Assembly (NCBI GenBank): GCA_905221605.1
Contig: CAJNDS010002548.1
Location: forward strand, 300,001 to 342,500
Direction of reading: 5' to 3'
Length of the DNA stretch: 42,500 nt
Source of the DNA: Symbiodinium natans
Taxonomy: Eukaryota; Sar; Dinophyceae; Suessiales; Symbiodiniaceae
Position numbers and translations under genes: made by a program. Positions 1 through 11,200 of this stretch are shown one piece after another (within the stretch, counting starts at the first letter, position 1; each line of letters opens with the position of its first letter). The notes under the pieces were generated by a model, which had not been told where the DNA came from, did not search any database, and saw only the letters and a list, made by a program, of their open reading frames with translations.

Positions 1-1014
1 CTCTAAGCCCTAAACCCTAACCCCTAGACTCTAAACCCTAAACCCTAAACCTTAAATTCTAATTAACCTACCCCTGAAACCTGACGACCAAATCCTAATC
101 CCCAACAACATGGGAGTTGGGGAGTGTCCTCGTGTTGTAAGAGACTAAATTCAAGGAATTGTCCTTAGCTTTTCATAAGGAGCCCAATTTGACTCACATT
201 CCTTAGTTGAGGGTTATGACGGTTTCTGAGGGTTTAGGGTTTAGGGTTTGAATCCACTTTGGGACTTGTAAGCCCTGAGCCCTAAGCCCCAAACCCTAAA
301 CCCTTAACCGTACGCCCTGCACTCACCTACGGGTCTGACTAGGCTGGGGTACGTAAAGGATGCAGGGCCCAGCATCCCTGAACACAGGCATGCTTTATTT
401 AGTGTTTCGGGTTTAGGGTTTAGGGGCACGTCATTATTAAAAAAGAGCTCCCTTCATAGAGTTGAAGATCCATTTTCCTGACTTTAAGGGTATTGGGCCC
501 CCCCATCATTTCCTAACTCCCTAAACCCCTGCAAACACTTAACAACCCCTTTAAAACCACATCAAAACCCTTCAAAAGCCCTTAAGCCCCTCAATCCTTA
601 AACGCTTAAGTAACCTTTGCCGTAAGCCTCAAACTCTCAAGGCCTCAAGCCCTGAAACCCGCAATCCCTCAAACCCACAAGCCCTCAAACCCTCAAACCC
701 TCAAGCCCCTAAACCCCTACCCCTAAACCCTAAAGCCTCAAACCCTCAAACCCTAAACCCCAAACCCCTAAACCCCTAAACCCCTAAACCCTAAACCCTA
801 AACCCTAAACCCTCAACCCTAAACCCTAAACCCTAAACCCTAAACGCTAAACCCTAAACCCTCAACCCTAAACCCTAAACCCTAAACCCTAAACCCTAAA
901 CCCTAAACCCTAAACCCTAAACCCTAAACCCTAAACCCTAAACCCTAAACCCTAAACCCTAAACCCTAAACCCTAAACCCTAAACCCTAAACCCCACAAA
1001 GCCACAAACCTGAG
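1..1014. repeat. Upstream intron sequence with telomere-like arrays
   Basis: CCCTAAA units fill 1-60, 280-303 and, almost perfectly, 726-993, with degenerate copies at 520-725. Short TTTAGGG runs lie at 230-250 and 405-425. The unique stretches 90-225 and 430-520 show no coding match. A 10-base micro-exon is possible at 343-352 and is listed separately. The long CCCTAAA array ends about 20 bases before exon 1, as expected for the 3' arm of an intron. Confidence 0.8.
343..352 (+). CDS. Possible upstream micro-exon (tentative)
   Basis: After an AG, GCTGGGGTAC is followed by GTAAAG, a good 5' splice signal. Joined to exon 1 it would read AGVR-NHG; plant enzymes have YVRNHG at this place. The site lies between a CCCTAAA array and a TTTAGGG run, as most exons do. 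Ten bases are too few to be sure. Confidence 0.2.
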
Positions 1015-1071
1015 GCAACCACGGTGCGGTGCCACAGCTGTCTTGGGCGGAGCACCGGCTGAAGATCACAG
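1015..1071 (+). CDS. NIA: NR exon 1, start of Moco domain
   Basis: After ctgag the reading is [18 protein letters not shown], matching the RNHG.VP...W....VTG segment at the start of the nitrate reductase Moco domain. The exon is entered in phase 1 (the split codon ends in GC, probably Arg) and ends ACA-G before a GC donor (GCGGCTC). Confidence 0.9.
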
Positions 1072-2222
1072 GCGGCTCGGAAGCCCCCAACTAGGGCTTG
1101 GGGTTTAGGGTTTAGGGTTTAGGGTTTAGGGTTTAGGGCTCAGAAGCCCTCAACCCTCAGCCGGCTTAGGGTTTAGGGCTTAGGGTTTGGTGTTTTAGGG
1201 TTTTCGGGTTTGGGGCTTAGGGTTTGGGGTTTTAGGGTGGAGGGTGTTTAGGGTTGTGGGTTTTGGGGTTTTAGGGTTTAGTGTTCAGGGTTTAGGTACA
1301 CCCGCAATGCTTTCCACCCACGTGGCCCTTTGTCCAGGCTGGCAACCATGACATCCCAACTGGGTTTTTTGGGAGGGCTTAAGACACTGATCCCTTTTGC
1401 AAGGGGCTCGGGCTCCACCTTGAGCCGAGTACTCGGGTCCCTAAACCCTAAACCCTAAACCCTAAACCCTAAACCCTAAACCCTAAACCCTAAACCCTAA
1501 ACCCTAAACCCTAAACCCTAAACCCTAAACCCTAAACCCTTTGAGGGTTTAGGGCTTTGGGCTTCAGGAGGTGCCTGAAAACCCACTGAGCCCTAACGCC
1601 GGCTAAGCCCCTAAACCCTGAAGGTTTAGGTTTACAGTTAACCCCAAACCCTGAACCCCAACCCTGAAACCCTGAAACACTAAGGGCTACTTCGGCATAT
1701 AGGAACAATATGAGGTATACATAGGGTTATATTTGGGGAAGAAGATTAACAGGGGTCCCTCCTTATACCCCTTGACCCTCCGAATCCCCGAAAACCCTCA
1801 GAGCGTGCCCAAGCCCTACACCCTAAACCCTAAATCCTAAACCCTAAACCCTAAACCCTAAACCCTCAACCCTCAGAGGCGTGCCCAAGCCCTGCGAGCT
1901 GAGCATGGAACAGCTTTCTTCCGGTGACTGGGGCAACGTAGTGCCACCCCGCTGCACGCTTTTTCGGGCTCCGAGTGGTTTCCTCTAAGTCCTAAAATCC
2001 TAAGCCCTTTAACCCCAAGACCTTAAGACCCTGTTTCCCTAAAAGCCGTTAAGCCCTAAAACTCTAGAACCCGAAAACCCTGCACCTGTGTCTAGGGTTT
2101 GGGGTACTGGTCGGGGTTAATTATCATGGTAGTTTTTGTAAGGGTATATACTTTCCCTTGCTGTGGCGTTTCTGGTTGGTCAAATTTCCGTGGGAACTTC
2201 TGAATCCCGTGCTTGAGAGCAC

Positions 2223-2273
<51 letters not shown>

Positions 2274-5200
2274 GCGCTGAAGCAGCCTAGACCTTTCTAC
2301 CAACCCCTAAGCCCTTAAGAGCCTAACCTAAACCCTAAGCCCCTGAACCCTAAATCCCAAACCCTCTAACCCTAAACGCCTAACAAAACTCGACCCTTCA
2401 CCCCAAAACCTCTAAACCCTGAACCCCTCAGCCCCTAGACCCTCAACCCCGAACCCTGAAACCCTAAACCCCGAAACCCTAAACCCTAAACCCCAAACCC
2501 CTAAAACCCTCTAAGGTCTTTTCCTGTGACCTACATCTGCGCTGGAAACAGGCGCAAGGACCCCGCAACTTCCTGGCGGCTGACTCTGGGGTTGAGGGGT
2601 TCAGGGTTTAGGGTTTAGGGTTTGGGGTTCAAGGTTTAGGGTTTAGGGTTCGTTTTGGTTTTAGGTTTCAGGGTGTAGTGGTTAGGGCCTCAAAGCGCCA
2701 TGCAGTCTCAGCCCTAAAGTCGAAGTCAACGTCCTGAAGCCCATGCCTCAGCGCAATCCCCTCCCCTGACTGCAGTTCAGGGTTCAGGGTTGGTTATATT
2801 GGGTTCTTAAGGGAGGGCGGTTCAAGGGGGGTATTTACTTAATAATACTCCCCACTACTCCCTGAGGCTCCCCAAGCTGCCCCCAGGTTCCCTGGGTACT
2901 TACCCCCCTTGAACCTCCCTCCCTTAATAAGTTGGGGGGTTCCAGGTGCACACCGGAGACGCAACCCCGGAAGGGGTCCTGGGGCAAGTACTCTAAAACC
3001 CTAAACTCGAAACCCTAAACCCTAAACACTGTGGCCCAGCACTTCGAAAGGTGGGTTTGGGGGGGGGGCTAGTCGTCTTGTTTGTTGTAGGGTTTAGGGT
3101 TGAGGCCAGACTCTCAGGCCATGATAATTATAAGGTTCTAAGTAGACTTATCATCGGAGTTATGAGTACCCATGAGCGTCTGCCGAGCATGACCCTAAAG
3201 CCTGAAACTCTACCCTCCCCACCCCCCAGATCCTTCTTCGAAAGTCGAAGGAGCAGAACATGACGAAAAAAACTGTTGGGTTCGACTGGGGCGCGGGCGC
3301 TGTTGGAAACTCCGTCTGGACTGGAGTCCGCCTCTCCGGCTGCGTTCTGGGGGCGTTCTGGGGGGCGTTTTGGGGTGGTTTACGGTTTAGGGTTTAGGGT
3401 TTAGGGTTTGGGGGGTTGGGGGTTTGGGGGTTTGGGGGTTTGGGGGTTTGAGGGTTTGGGGGGTTTGAGGCTTTTGGGGTTTGGGACTTGGGGGTTTAGG
3501 GGGTTTTCGGGTCTCGGGTCGACTGTTCCAAGCAACCTCCCACAGTTCCTAAAAGCTTCAGCTCTTGCAAAAATGGCTGAAGGAAGGCGCAAGCCTCAAA
3601 CCTCAAGAGGAATCCCCTCATGCCTTGGTTTATGGACTACTTTGTGCCATGAAGTGGACCTGGAAAATTTTTTGCAAGGCGTCGGATCCTGTCCCGAACC
3701 GAAGGTGCCAAAGCCCTGAATCAGGCCTTCTGTGGGCCTTCTTCGGCCCCCGAGGAACTGGGATGTTCCCCCTTATACAAACAGTCCTGAATAAGAAACA
3801 ATAGTAGGGGGTACTAGAATCCCTATTCAGGACTGTTGTTAGTCTAAGGGGCAACATCCCAATCTGTGAATGTTCTACTCTTGGGCTCATCGCGCCCAAG
3901 AGACAGCTTAAAGGAATCTCTCCGGCTAGAGGCCAGCTATCTTGAGATCCCATTCAAAGCCTCAGTCCTCAGCCCTATACCCTACACATCCCTACACGCT
4001 AAGCCCTAAACCCCAAACCCTGAAACGCAAACCCTAAACCCTAACCCCCCTGATGCAGTTGAGAGAGTTAGGTACCCGATATCGTCCCTTAAAGTATATA
4101 TATATATATATATATATATAGAGGGGGATATACGGTACCCACTTCCCTCATTCCCTACTAAGAGCCAGTACCAAGAGCCAGTAGGAAAAGGGACGAGGGT
4201 CGAAGTTAAGAGGTAGGGAATCCTGCTCGCAACTCAGGCAGGAAATGTAAGACATAACGCACATCTTCATATAGTTACTGTACATCAGCCCAAAAAAATG
4301 TCTTTACACGACTTGGTACGTAAAGCGCGCTTGTACCTACTTGTCATATGTGTAAATGATTTGACCAAGCAAGGTGGATCCTCAAGGTCTCAGCCTCATA
4401 CAGAGGAGGGTTGAAGCACTAAGCACTAAACCCTAAACCCTAAACCCTAAACCCTAAACCCTAAACCCTAAACCCTGAACCCTGAACCCTAAACCCTAAA
4501 CCCCAAAGCCCATCTCAGGACTCTGTGACCTGCTTAAGCACCTCGGCATCACGCGGCCATCCAAGGACTCTTGGGATTGAGAGGGGGGGGGGGGGGGGGG
4601 GGGGGGTGGGGGGTTAGGTTAGGGTTGTTAGGGTTTTTAGGGTTTTTAGGGTTTTAGTGTTTAGGGTTTTAGGTTTATGTTTTTAGGGTTTTAGTTTTTT
4701 AGGGTTTTAGGGTTTTAGGGTTTTAGGGTTTTAGGGTTTTAGGGTTTTAGGGTTTTAGGGTTTTAGGGTTTTAGGGTTTTAGGGTTTTAGGGTTTTAGGG
4801 TTTTAGGGTTTTAGGGTTTTAGGGGTTTAGGGTTTAGGGTTTTAGGGTTTAGGGTTTTAGGGTTTAGGGTTTAGGGTTTTAGGGTTTAGGGTTTCAGGGT
4901 TTTAGGGTTTAGGGATTCGGGTTTATGCGAACTGTCATGCGGACACTCCGAACCCTGCCCTCCCCAGCACTCCGAAAAGGTGGGTTTGGGGCATATTGTT
5001 TTTTTTTGGGTTTAGGGTTTGGGGTTTATGGTTTGAGGTTTAGGGGCGTTACGCTGCAACCTTATTATGGGGGCCACATGGAGGGACGAATGGTGCTCTC
5101 TTCTAGGGGCTTGTAGGCACCTCTAGAAACGCCTAACTTTGAGGAAGGTTCTCTGGGTGTGAAACTTTAGAGGTGCGTTCATGTCCCGAGGGTGGGTTCT

Positions 5201-8200
5201 TTCTAAGGGTTTAGGGTTTAGGGTTTAGGGTTTAGGGTTTAGGGTTTAGGGTTACCCTCATTTACAGGGTTCTGATACAGGGTTCGGATTGGGGGTGATT
5301 CAGAGAGCGCAAAAAGACGCATGAATGTTGTGCCCAGGGTTGAGGATTCTAGGGTTTAGGAACCCTCAGCCCTAAACCCTGATAGAAAACCTGAGCCAAG
5401 GTCCGCGCAGAGGTATGCAATCCTCTGCTGGATCGAATGTATGACTCTCAGGTACTTCCCCGACTACACCGCCTCTAGAGCAGTTTTAGGACCCAAGCAC
5501 TGCGCTGATGTTGTTAAATTGGTTCGCAGTTCTCTTTTGAGACAACGCCGAAGCGTGCGATGCAGCACAAGCGCTTAGGGCCCTAGCAAAAGAGAAACCT
5601 GAACCCTACAAACCCTAAAAAATCCTAAACCCGAAGCCCTAAACCTAAACCCTAAGCCCTAAGCCCTAAGCCCTAAACCCTAAACCCTGAACCCTAAACC
5701 CTAAACCCTAAGAAGAGGAGCACCGCTTCGTCCACTTCGAAGGGCCCCTGGGTGAGCTTCCGCAGGCGCGGGGCCCTTGAGGATTTGGGTTTTAGGGTTT
5801 AGGGTTCAGGGTTTAGGATTTAGGGTTTACGGTTCAGGGTTTAGGGTTTAGGGTTCAGGGTTGAGGGTGGTCCCCAAAACGAGCAGTTTGGGGTGGGTAC
5901 CCCAAATTGTTTCAAAAGACAGTTAGGGTCCATAAGCCCTCAACCCAAAACCCTCAACCCTCAACCCTAAACCCTCAACCCTAAACGCTAAACCCTAAAC
6001 CCTAAACTCCAAACCCTAAACCCTAAACCCTAAACCCTAAACCCTAAACCCTAAACCCTAAACCCTAAACCCTAACCCTAAACCCTAAACCCTAAACCCT
6101 AAACCCTAAACCCTAAACCCTAAACCCTAAACCCTATACAGGGAACTCCCGGCTTCGGAACCTTCAGTGCAGGACACGTTGCGCAACTCTCTCTTTTGCT
6201 GGGTTCAGGGTTTAGGGTTTAGGGTTTAGGGTTTCGGGTTCCAATGGTTAGGGTCCCTTTATCAATCTATTCTACTAACCCCCCGAGACCCTGCTCTAAT
6301 AATTAAGGCCCCTATATTACACCCCCTGAACCCAGGTATCTTTGAACACTAACCCTACACCGGACATTGAACCCGCAGTATCCTTAAACTCTGCACCCTA
6401 AACCCTAAACCCTAAACCCTAAACCCTAAACCCTAAACCCTAAACCCTAAACCCTAAACCCTAAACCCTAAACCCTAAACCCTTAGTAGCCTTCTACCCC
6501 TGAGGGCAAGACTGGCTCGTATGGCACCTCAATCGACATTGGTTGGGCCCTGGACCGCACGGGCATGTGGCCGTTTCTCGGAAGCTAGGGTTTAGGGTTT
6601 AGGGTTTAGGGTTTAGGGTTTAGGGTTTAGGGTTTAGGGTACAGGGTAAGGGGTAAGACCCCTCAACCCTAAGACCCCTACACCCTGAAGCCTCTACCCG
6701 AAACCCTGAAGCCCTCCCTCTAATCCCCCTAAACCATCTAAACCCTTTAAACCCTCTAAACCCTCTAAACCCTCTATACCCTCTAAACCCTCTGAACCCT
6801 CTAAACCCTCTAAACCCCCAAAACCCGCAACCTTGGGCTGTGATCCCTGGTCCTGATGTCGCTTCAGGAGCCCCGAAACCCTGCAAGCTCAGTGGTGCCG
6901 CGGTTTAAGGTTTTCGGGGGTTTTAGGGTTTTGGTTTTAGGGTTTTGATTTTAGGGTTTTAGGGTTTTAGGGTTTTAAGGGTTTAAGGGTTTTAGGGTTT
7001 TAGGGTTTTGGTTTTAGGGTGTCAGGGTTTCAGGGTTTCAGGGTTTTGGGGTGTTCTAGGGTGTTAGGGCTTTAGGGTTTTGGTTTTAGGGTTTCAGGGT
7101 TTCAGGGTTTCAGGGTTTCAGGGTTTCAGGGTTTCAGGGTTTTAGGGTTTTAGGGTTTTAGGGTTTTAGGGTTTTAGGGTTTTAGGGTTTTAGGGTTTTA
7201 GGGTTTTAGGGTTTTAGGGTTTTAGGGTTTTCGGGGTTAGGGTTTGCAGGTGCTTTTGGGTATAGGGTTTTAGGGTTTTAGGGTTTAGGGTTTGCAGGTG
7301 CTTTAGGGTATGGGGTCTAGGGGTTGGGGGTTTAGGGCTTCTAGGGTTTCAGTTTTTTACGTTCTGGTTTCAGGGGCCGGGGGTTTGGGGTTGAGGTTTA
7401 AGGCTCATGAGGGTTGAGTGTCCTCCGGGTTGAGGCAAAAGGAGGGTACCCTGATTGCAGCACGATGGCTGGGAATTCATCAAGCACTTTCAGGGTTTCG
7501 GGTTAGGGTTTAGGGTTTAGGGTTTAGGGTTTAGGGTTTAGGGTTTTAGGGTTTAGGGTTTAGGGTTTCCCTTAAGAACCCTATAAGCTAAGCCCTCTTT
7601 CGTCGCACAGCTTCGGCGGACAGGACCGGGAGCGTGATGTGCTCTTGGCATTTAAGCAGCCGCTTGGCATGATATCGACGAGATTCTGTCGTGTTTTGGT
7701 CATGTGACGAGCACCGAGACCATGATAAGACATTGTAGCTTGTGCGACAGAATCCTTGCGACTCCTTCGACGCCCACCATCTCCGTCATTCTGCCCTGTT
7801 GGGTTTTCTTCACAAAGCTCTGCTTGCTGCCAGTGCCTCCTCTGTGTGTTACAGCTTCCGAAACCCCAGGCCTTGGGGCCACTCCCAACCACGTCTGGGC
7901 CCTAAACCCGAAATCCTAAACCCGGAGCCCTGAGCCCTGAAACCCTGCACCCAAAACACAGCACTGTAAGAAAGCAGGCCTGAACTCTAAACTTCCAGCT
8001 GGTGGGTTTCCGAAAGTAGGGGTACCCTTTTGTGAGGAACCTTAGGCGTCATTTGGGGGTCATCTAGGTCTACATAGGTATGGTTCATCCTAGACTAAGG
8101 GTTATAGATATTTTGGGGGTATATTGCGGCGTACCCCTATCTTGGGACATGCCCACGTAAAGCCCTGTGCCAGCAACTCCAGACTCTTGTGTTCGGGTGC

Positions 8201-11200
8201 TTGCGGGCTCGCGCTCAGGGTGGTTTGCACTAAACCCTAAACCCTAAACCCTAAACCCTAAACCCTAAACCCTAAACCCTAAAGCCTCCCTAAACCCCAA
8301 ACCCTCCCTAAACCCTTCAAGGGGTCTCAGACATCCAATCCTCGATCGCCTCTCACTTGAAGAGCCTCGCACGGTGCAAGGAACGGCGAGCTTCTGACCC
8401 CTGATCATGGCGCTCCACTGCGAACGTCACCTGGGTTCGAAGATTCGTGGTGAACAAGTCCCTAAACTCTACGTAAGCCCTGAATGACCCTTTTGTTTGT
8501 TCTCTTTCTCTCTCTCTCTCTCTCTGCTTCTCCTTCTCCTTCTCCTTCTCCTTCTCCTTCTCCTTCTCCTTCTCTCTCTCTCTCTCTCGCTCTCGCTCTC
8601 GCTCTCGCTCTCGCTCTCTCTCTCTCTCTCTCTACTCTCTCTCTCTCTACTCTCTCTCTCTCTCTCTCTCTCTTTACAGCGGTTGCCACGTTGTTTGAGG
8701 TTTCGGGGCCTTTGCCGCGCGGCGGGTGTTTCTTTTGTGTTTTCCCTTTGTGGTTAGGATTCAGTGTTTCGGGTTTAGGGTTCGGGGGGGGGTTCAGTGT
8801 TTACAGGGCAGTTTTGAGGAGTTTTGGGGCTGCTGAGCTTTGGATAAACAGCCCTTTTTCTAAGCCCTGCTCAGACCAAGCTCCGTTCTCGTATCCAAGC
8901 TTTAATGCGGTGTAGGGTTTAGGGCTTAGTCTAGGGTAAAGCCCTAGAGCCCCAAGCCCTAGAGCCCCAAGCCCCCTGAAACCCGAGAGTTTGCTGAAGG
9001 GTTGAGGGTGCCAGGGTGGACAGCATGTCTTTCACCATGTGCGCAGTGCGTGCATGTGTAGCATGTCGGGTCTCGGGCTTAGGGGGCCGGGGCACGTCTG
9101 TGTCTCCATGAGAAGGCTGCTGCCTGGATGCATCGGCGGCCGCATGATCAAGTGGCTCACTTCCATGTGGGTCACCCGACTGCATCCCGAGTCCCAACTG
9201 TCCGGTGGCCCCTGCGAAGCATGTCGCGAAGTCCGCCAGTAGCCCCGAACCCCAAAAACCCTAAACCCTAAACCCTAAACCCTAAACCCGAAACACTTTA
9301 TCTCCTAAACCCTAAACTCCAAACCCTATGAACCCTAAACCCTAAGCTAAACCCTAAACCCTAAAAGATAAACCCTAAATCCTATTCATCCCGGCTCCGA
9401 TCATCGATGGAGGAATCGACATGAACGCAGCCAAAGCCGAGAAGGGGGTGCGGGGGTAGTGGGGAGGAGTACTGTTGATCAATGTTGATCACAACAAGTT
9501 GTGCGACCCTACCCTACACCCTAAACCCTAAACCCTAAACCCCAAACCCCAAACCCCAAACTCCAAACCCCAAACCCGAAACCCTAAACCCAAAATTCCG
9601 AGGTCTCGGATCAGCCCTCAGAGAACCACTACCACTACTTCGACAACCGAGTCCTCCCCCCTCACGTGGATGCGGACCTCGCTTATGCAGAGGGCGCCTC
9701 GGGAAAAAAGATCCTGCCTGGGGTTTGGGGGGGTTTAGGGGGTTGCGGGCGTGTTTAGGGGATATAGGGGGGGTTTAGGGGGGGGATAGGGGTTTAGAGG
9801 GCTCTTAGGGTTAGAGGGTTGAGGGTTCGGAACTCGGGCGAGTTGATTTTGGGCTCCGCAAGGGTGTGCATGGGAGCTGGACTATGGAATACCGGCGCTG
9901 TGTCCCCTTTACCAGCAAACCCTAAACCCTAAAAACCCTAAACCCTAAAAACCCTAAACCCTAAACCCTAAACCCTATTAACAATGCCCTTGTCCAATGC
10001 TTGCGCACCCACAGATCTTCCCACCCCTTCAACTTCACCGACCCCGGTGAGGAGTTTCGTATGGTTCAAGGTAAAAGGATCTTAAGACAGGCAAGCCCAA
10101 GCGTTTAGCAGGAAAAACACGGGAATGTAAGGACCCTGGTAGGTATATTCCTATTACATTCATTCCTGCTATATTCTTGGGGCTCCATGTTTATTGTTAT
10201 TATTATTACTACCATTATTATGATTCTTATTATGGTTATTATTATTAGTATTATTATTAGTATTATTATTATTACTATTATTATTATTATTATTAATATT
10301 ATTATTATTATTAGAATTATTTCATTACTACTACTATTACTATTATTATTGTTCTTCTTCTTCGTCGTATTTCTGACTATTATTATGCTGATGATGATAA
10401 CTATTACCATTATTATTCTTGTTACTCTTCTTCTTCTTGTTCTTATTTCTGACGATTATTATTATTATTACGATTATTACGATTACTATGATTATTGTGA
10501 TTATTCTGATTATTGTTAATATTTTTCTTGTTCCCATTATCATTGTTATATGTAGTTCGTTTTTGATTGAACAAATCCCTTGACAAAGGCTGGTGGTACA
10601 AGCCGGAGTACATCATCAACCACATGAACATCAACTCGGCCATGCGGCTTGGCTGTCTCCACCCTAAAGCACCCTAAACCCTAAACCCTAAACCCCTAAC
10701 TCCAAACCCTAAACCCGAAAACCCTAATACCCCCCTAAGCCCCCCCAATCCTAGGTGGAGCAAACTCCTCAATTCCCAAGCCGCAATTGATGTCCGCTAG
10801 ATGGCTTTTGAATTGTGATCTGGGGTTGCTGGGGTCAGGGTTTGGGTTTAGGGTTTAGGGTTTAGGGTTTAGGGTTTAGGGTTTAGGGTTTAGGGTTTAG
10901 GGTTTAGGGTTTAGGGTTTAGGGTGTAGGGTGTAGGGTTTAGGGTGCAGGGAAATTTTAAAACTGGGCGCGTGAAGGGCTTCGGCACTTTGGGCTCCGAG
11001 GCTTGACGGCTTTCTTCGGGGTTTTTGGGTGGCTTCGGAGGGGATATGCCAACCCTAAACCCTAAACCCTAAACCCTAAACCCTAAACCCTAAACCCTAA
11101 ACCCTAAACCCTAAACCCTAAACCCATTTTCGCCAAGCCCTACACCCGGACCCTAGACATCTTCAACTTGCGGGTAGGGAATATGAGGAGGGATGTTATA

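Larger units (their letters stand above)
3339..4518 (+). repeat. Intron 4
   Basis: The TTTAGGG arm is at 3383-3412 and runs on as TTTGGGG/TTTGGGGG variants to 3505. The loop carries a MITE at 3760-3860 and a (TA)n tract at 4095-4120. Stretch 3510-3755 is unique and unassigned. The CCCTAAA arm at 4425-4505 precedes the acceptor ctcag|G. Confidence 0.8.

Noticed and set aside
8462-8915. Leu/Ser-rich and Arg/Glu-rich proteins over the CT tract
   Set aside because: They are translations of a simple repeat; all frames and both strands are open for the same reason.
10105-10643. Ile/Leu-rich membrane-like and Asn-rich proteins
   Set aside because: They come from an ATT-type trinucleotide repeat. 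Only 10589-10643 is coding, in a different reading ([10 protein letters not shown]).
10752-10835. Extra nitrate reductase exon (reading [13 protein letters not shown])
   Set aside because: It sits where an exon is expected by array layout, but exon 13 joins exon 14 in phase with plant-like spacing without it.
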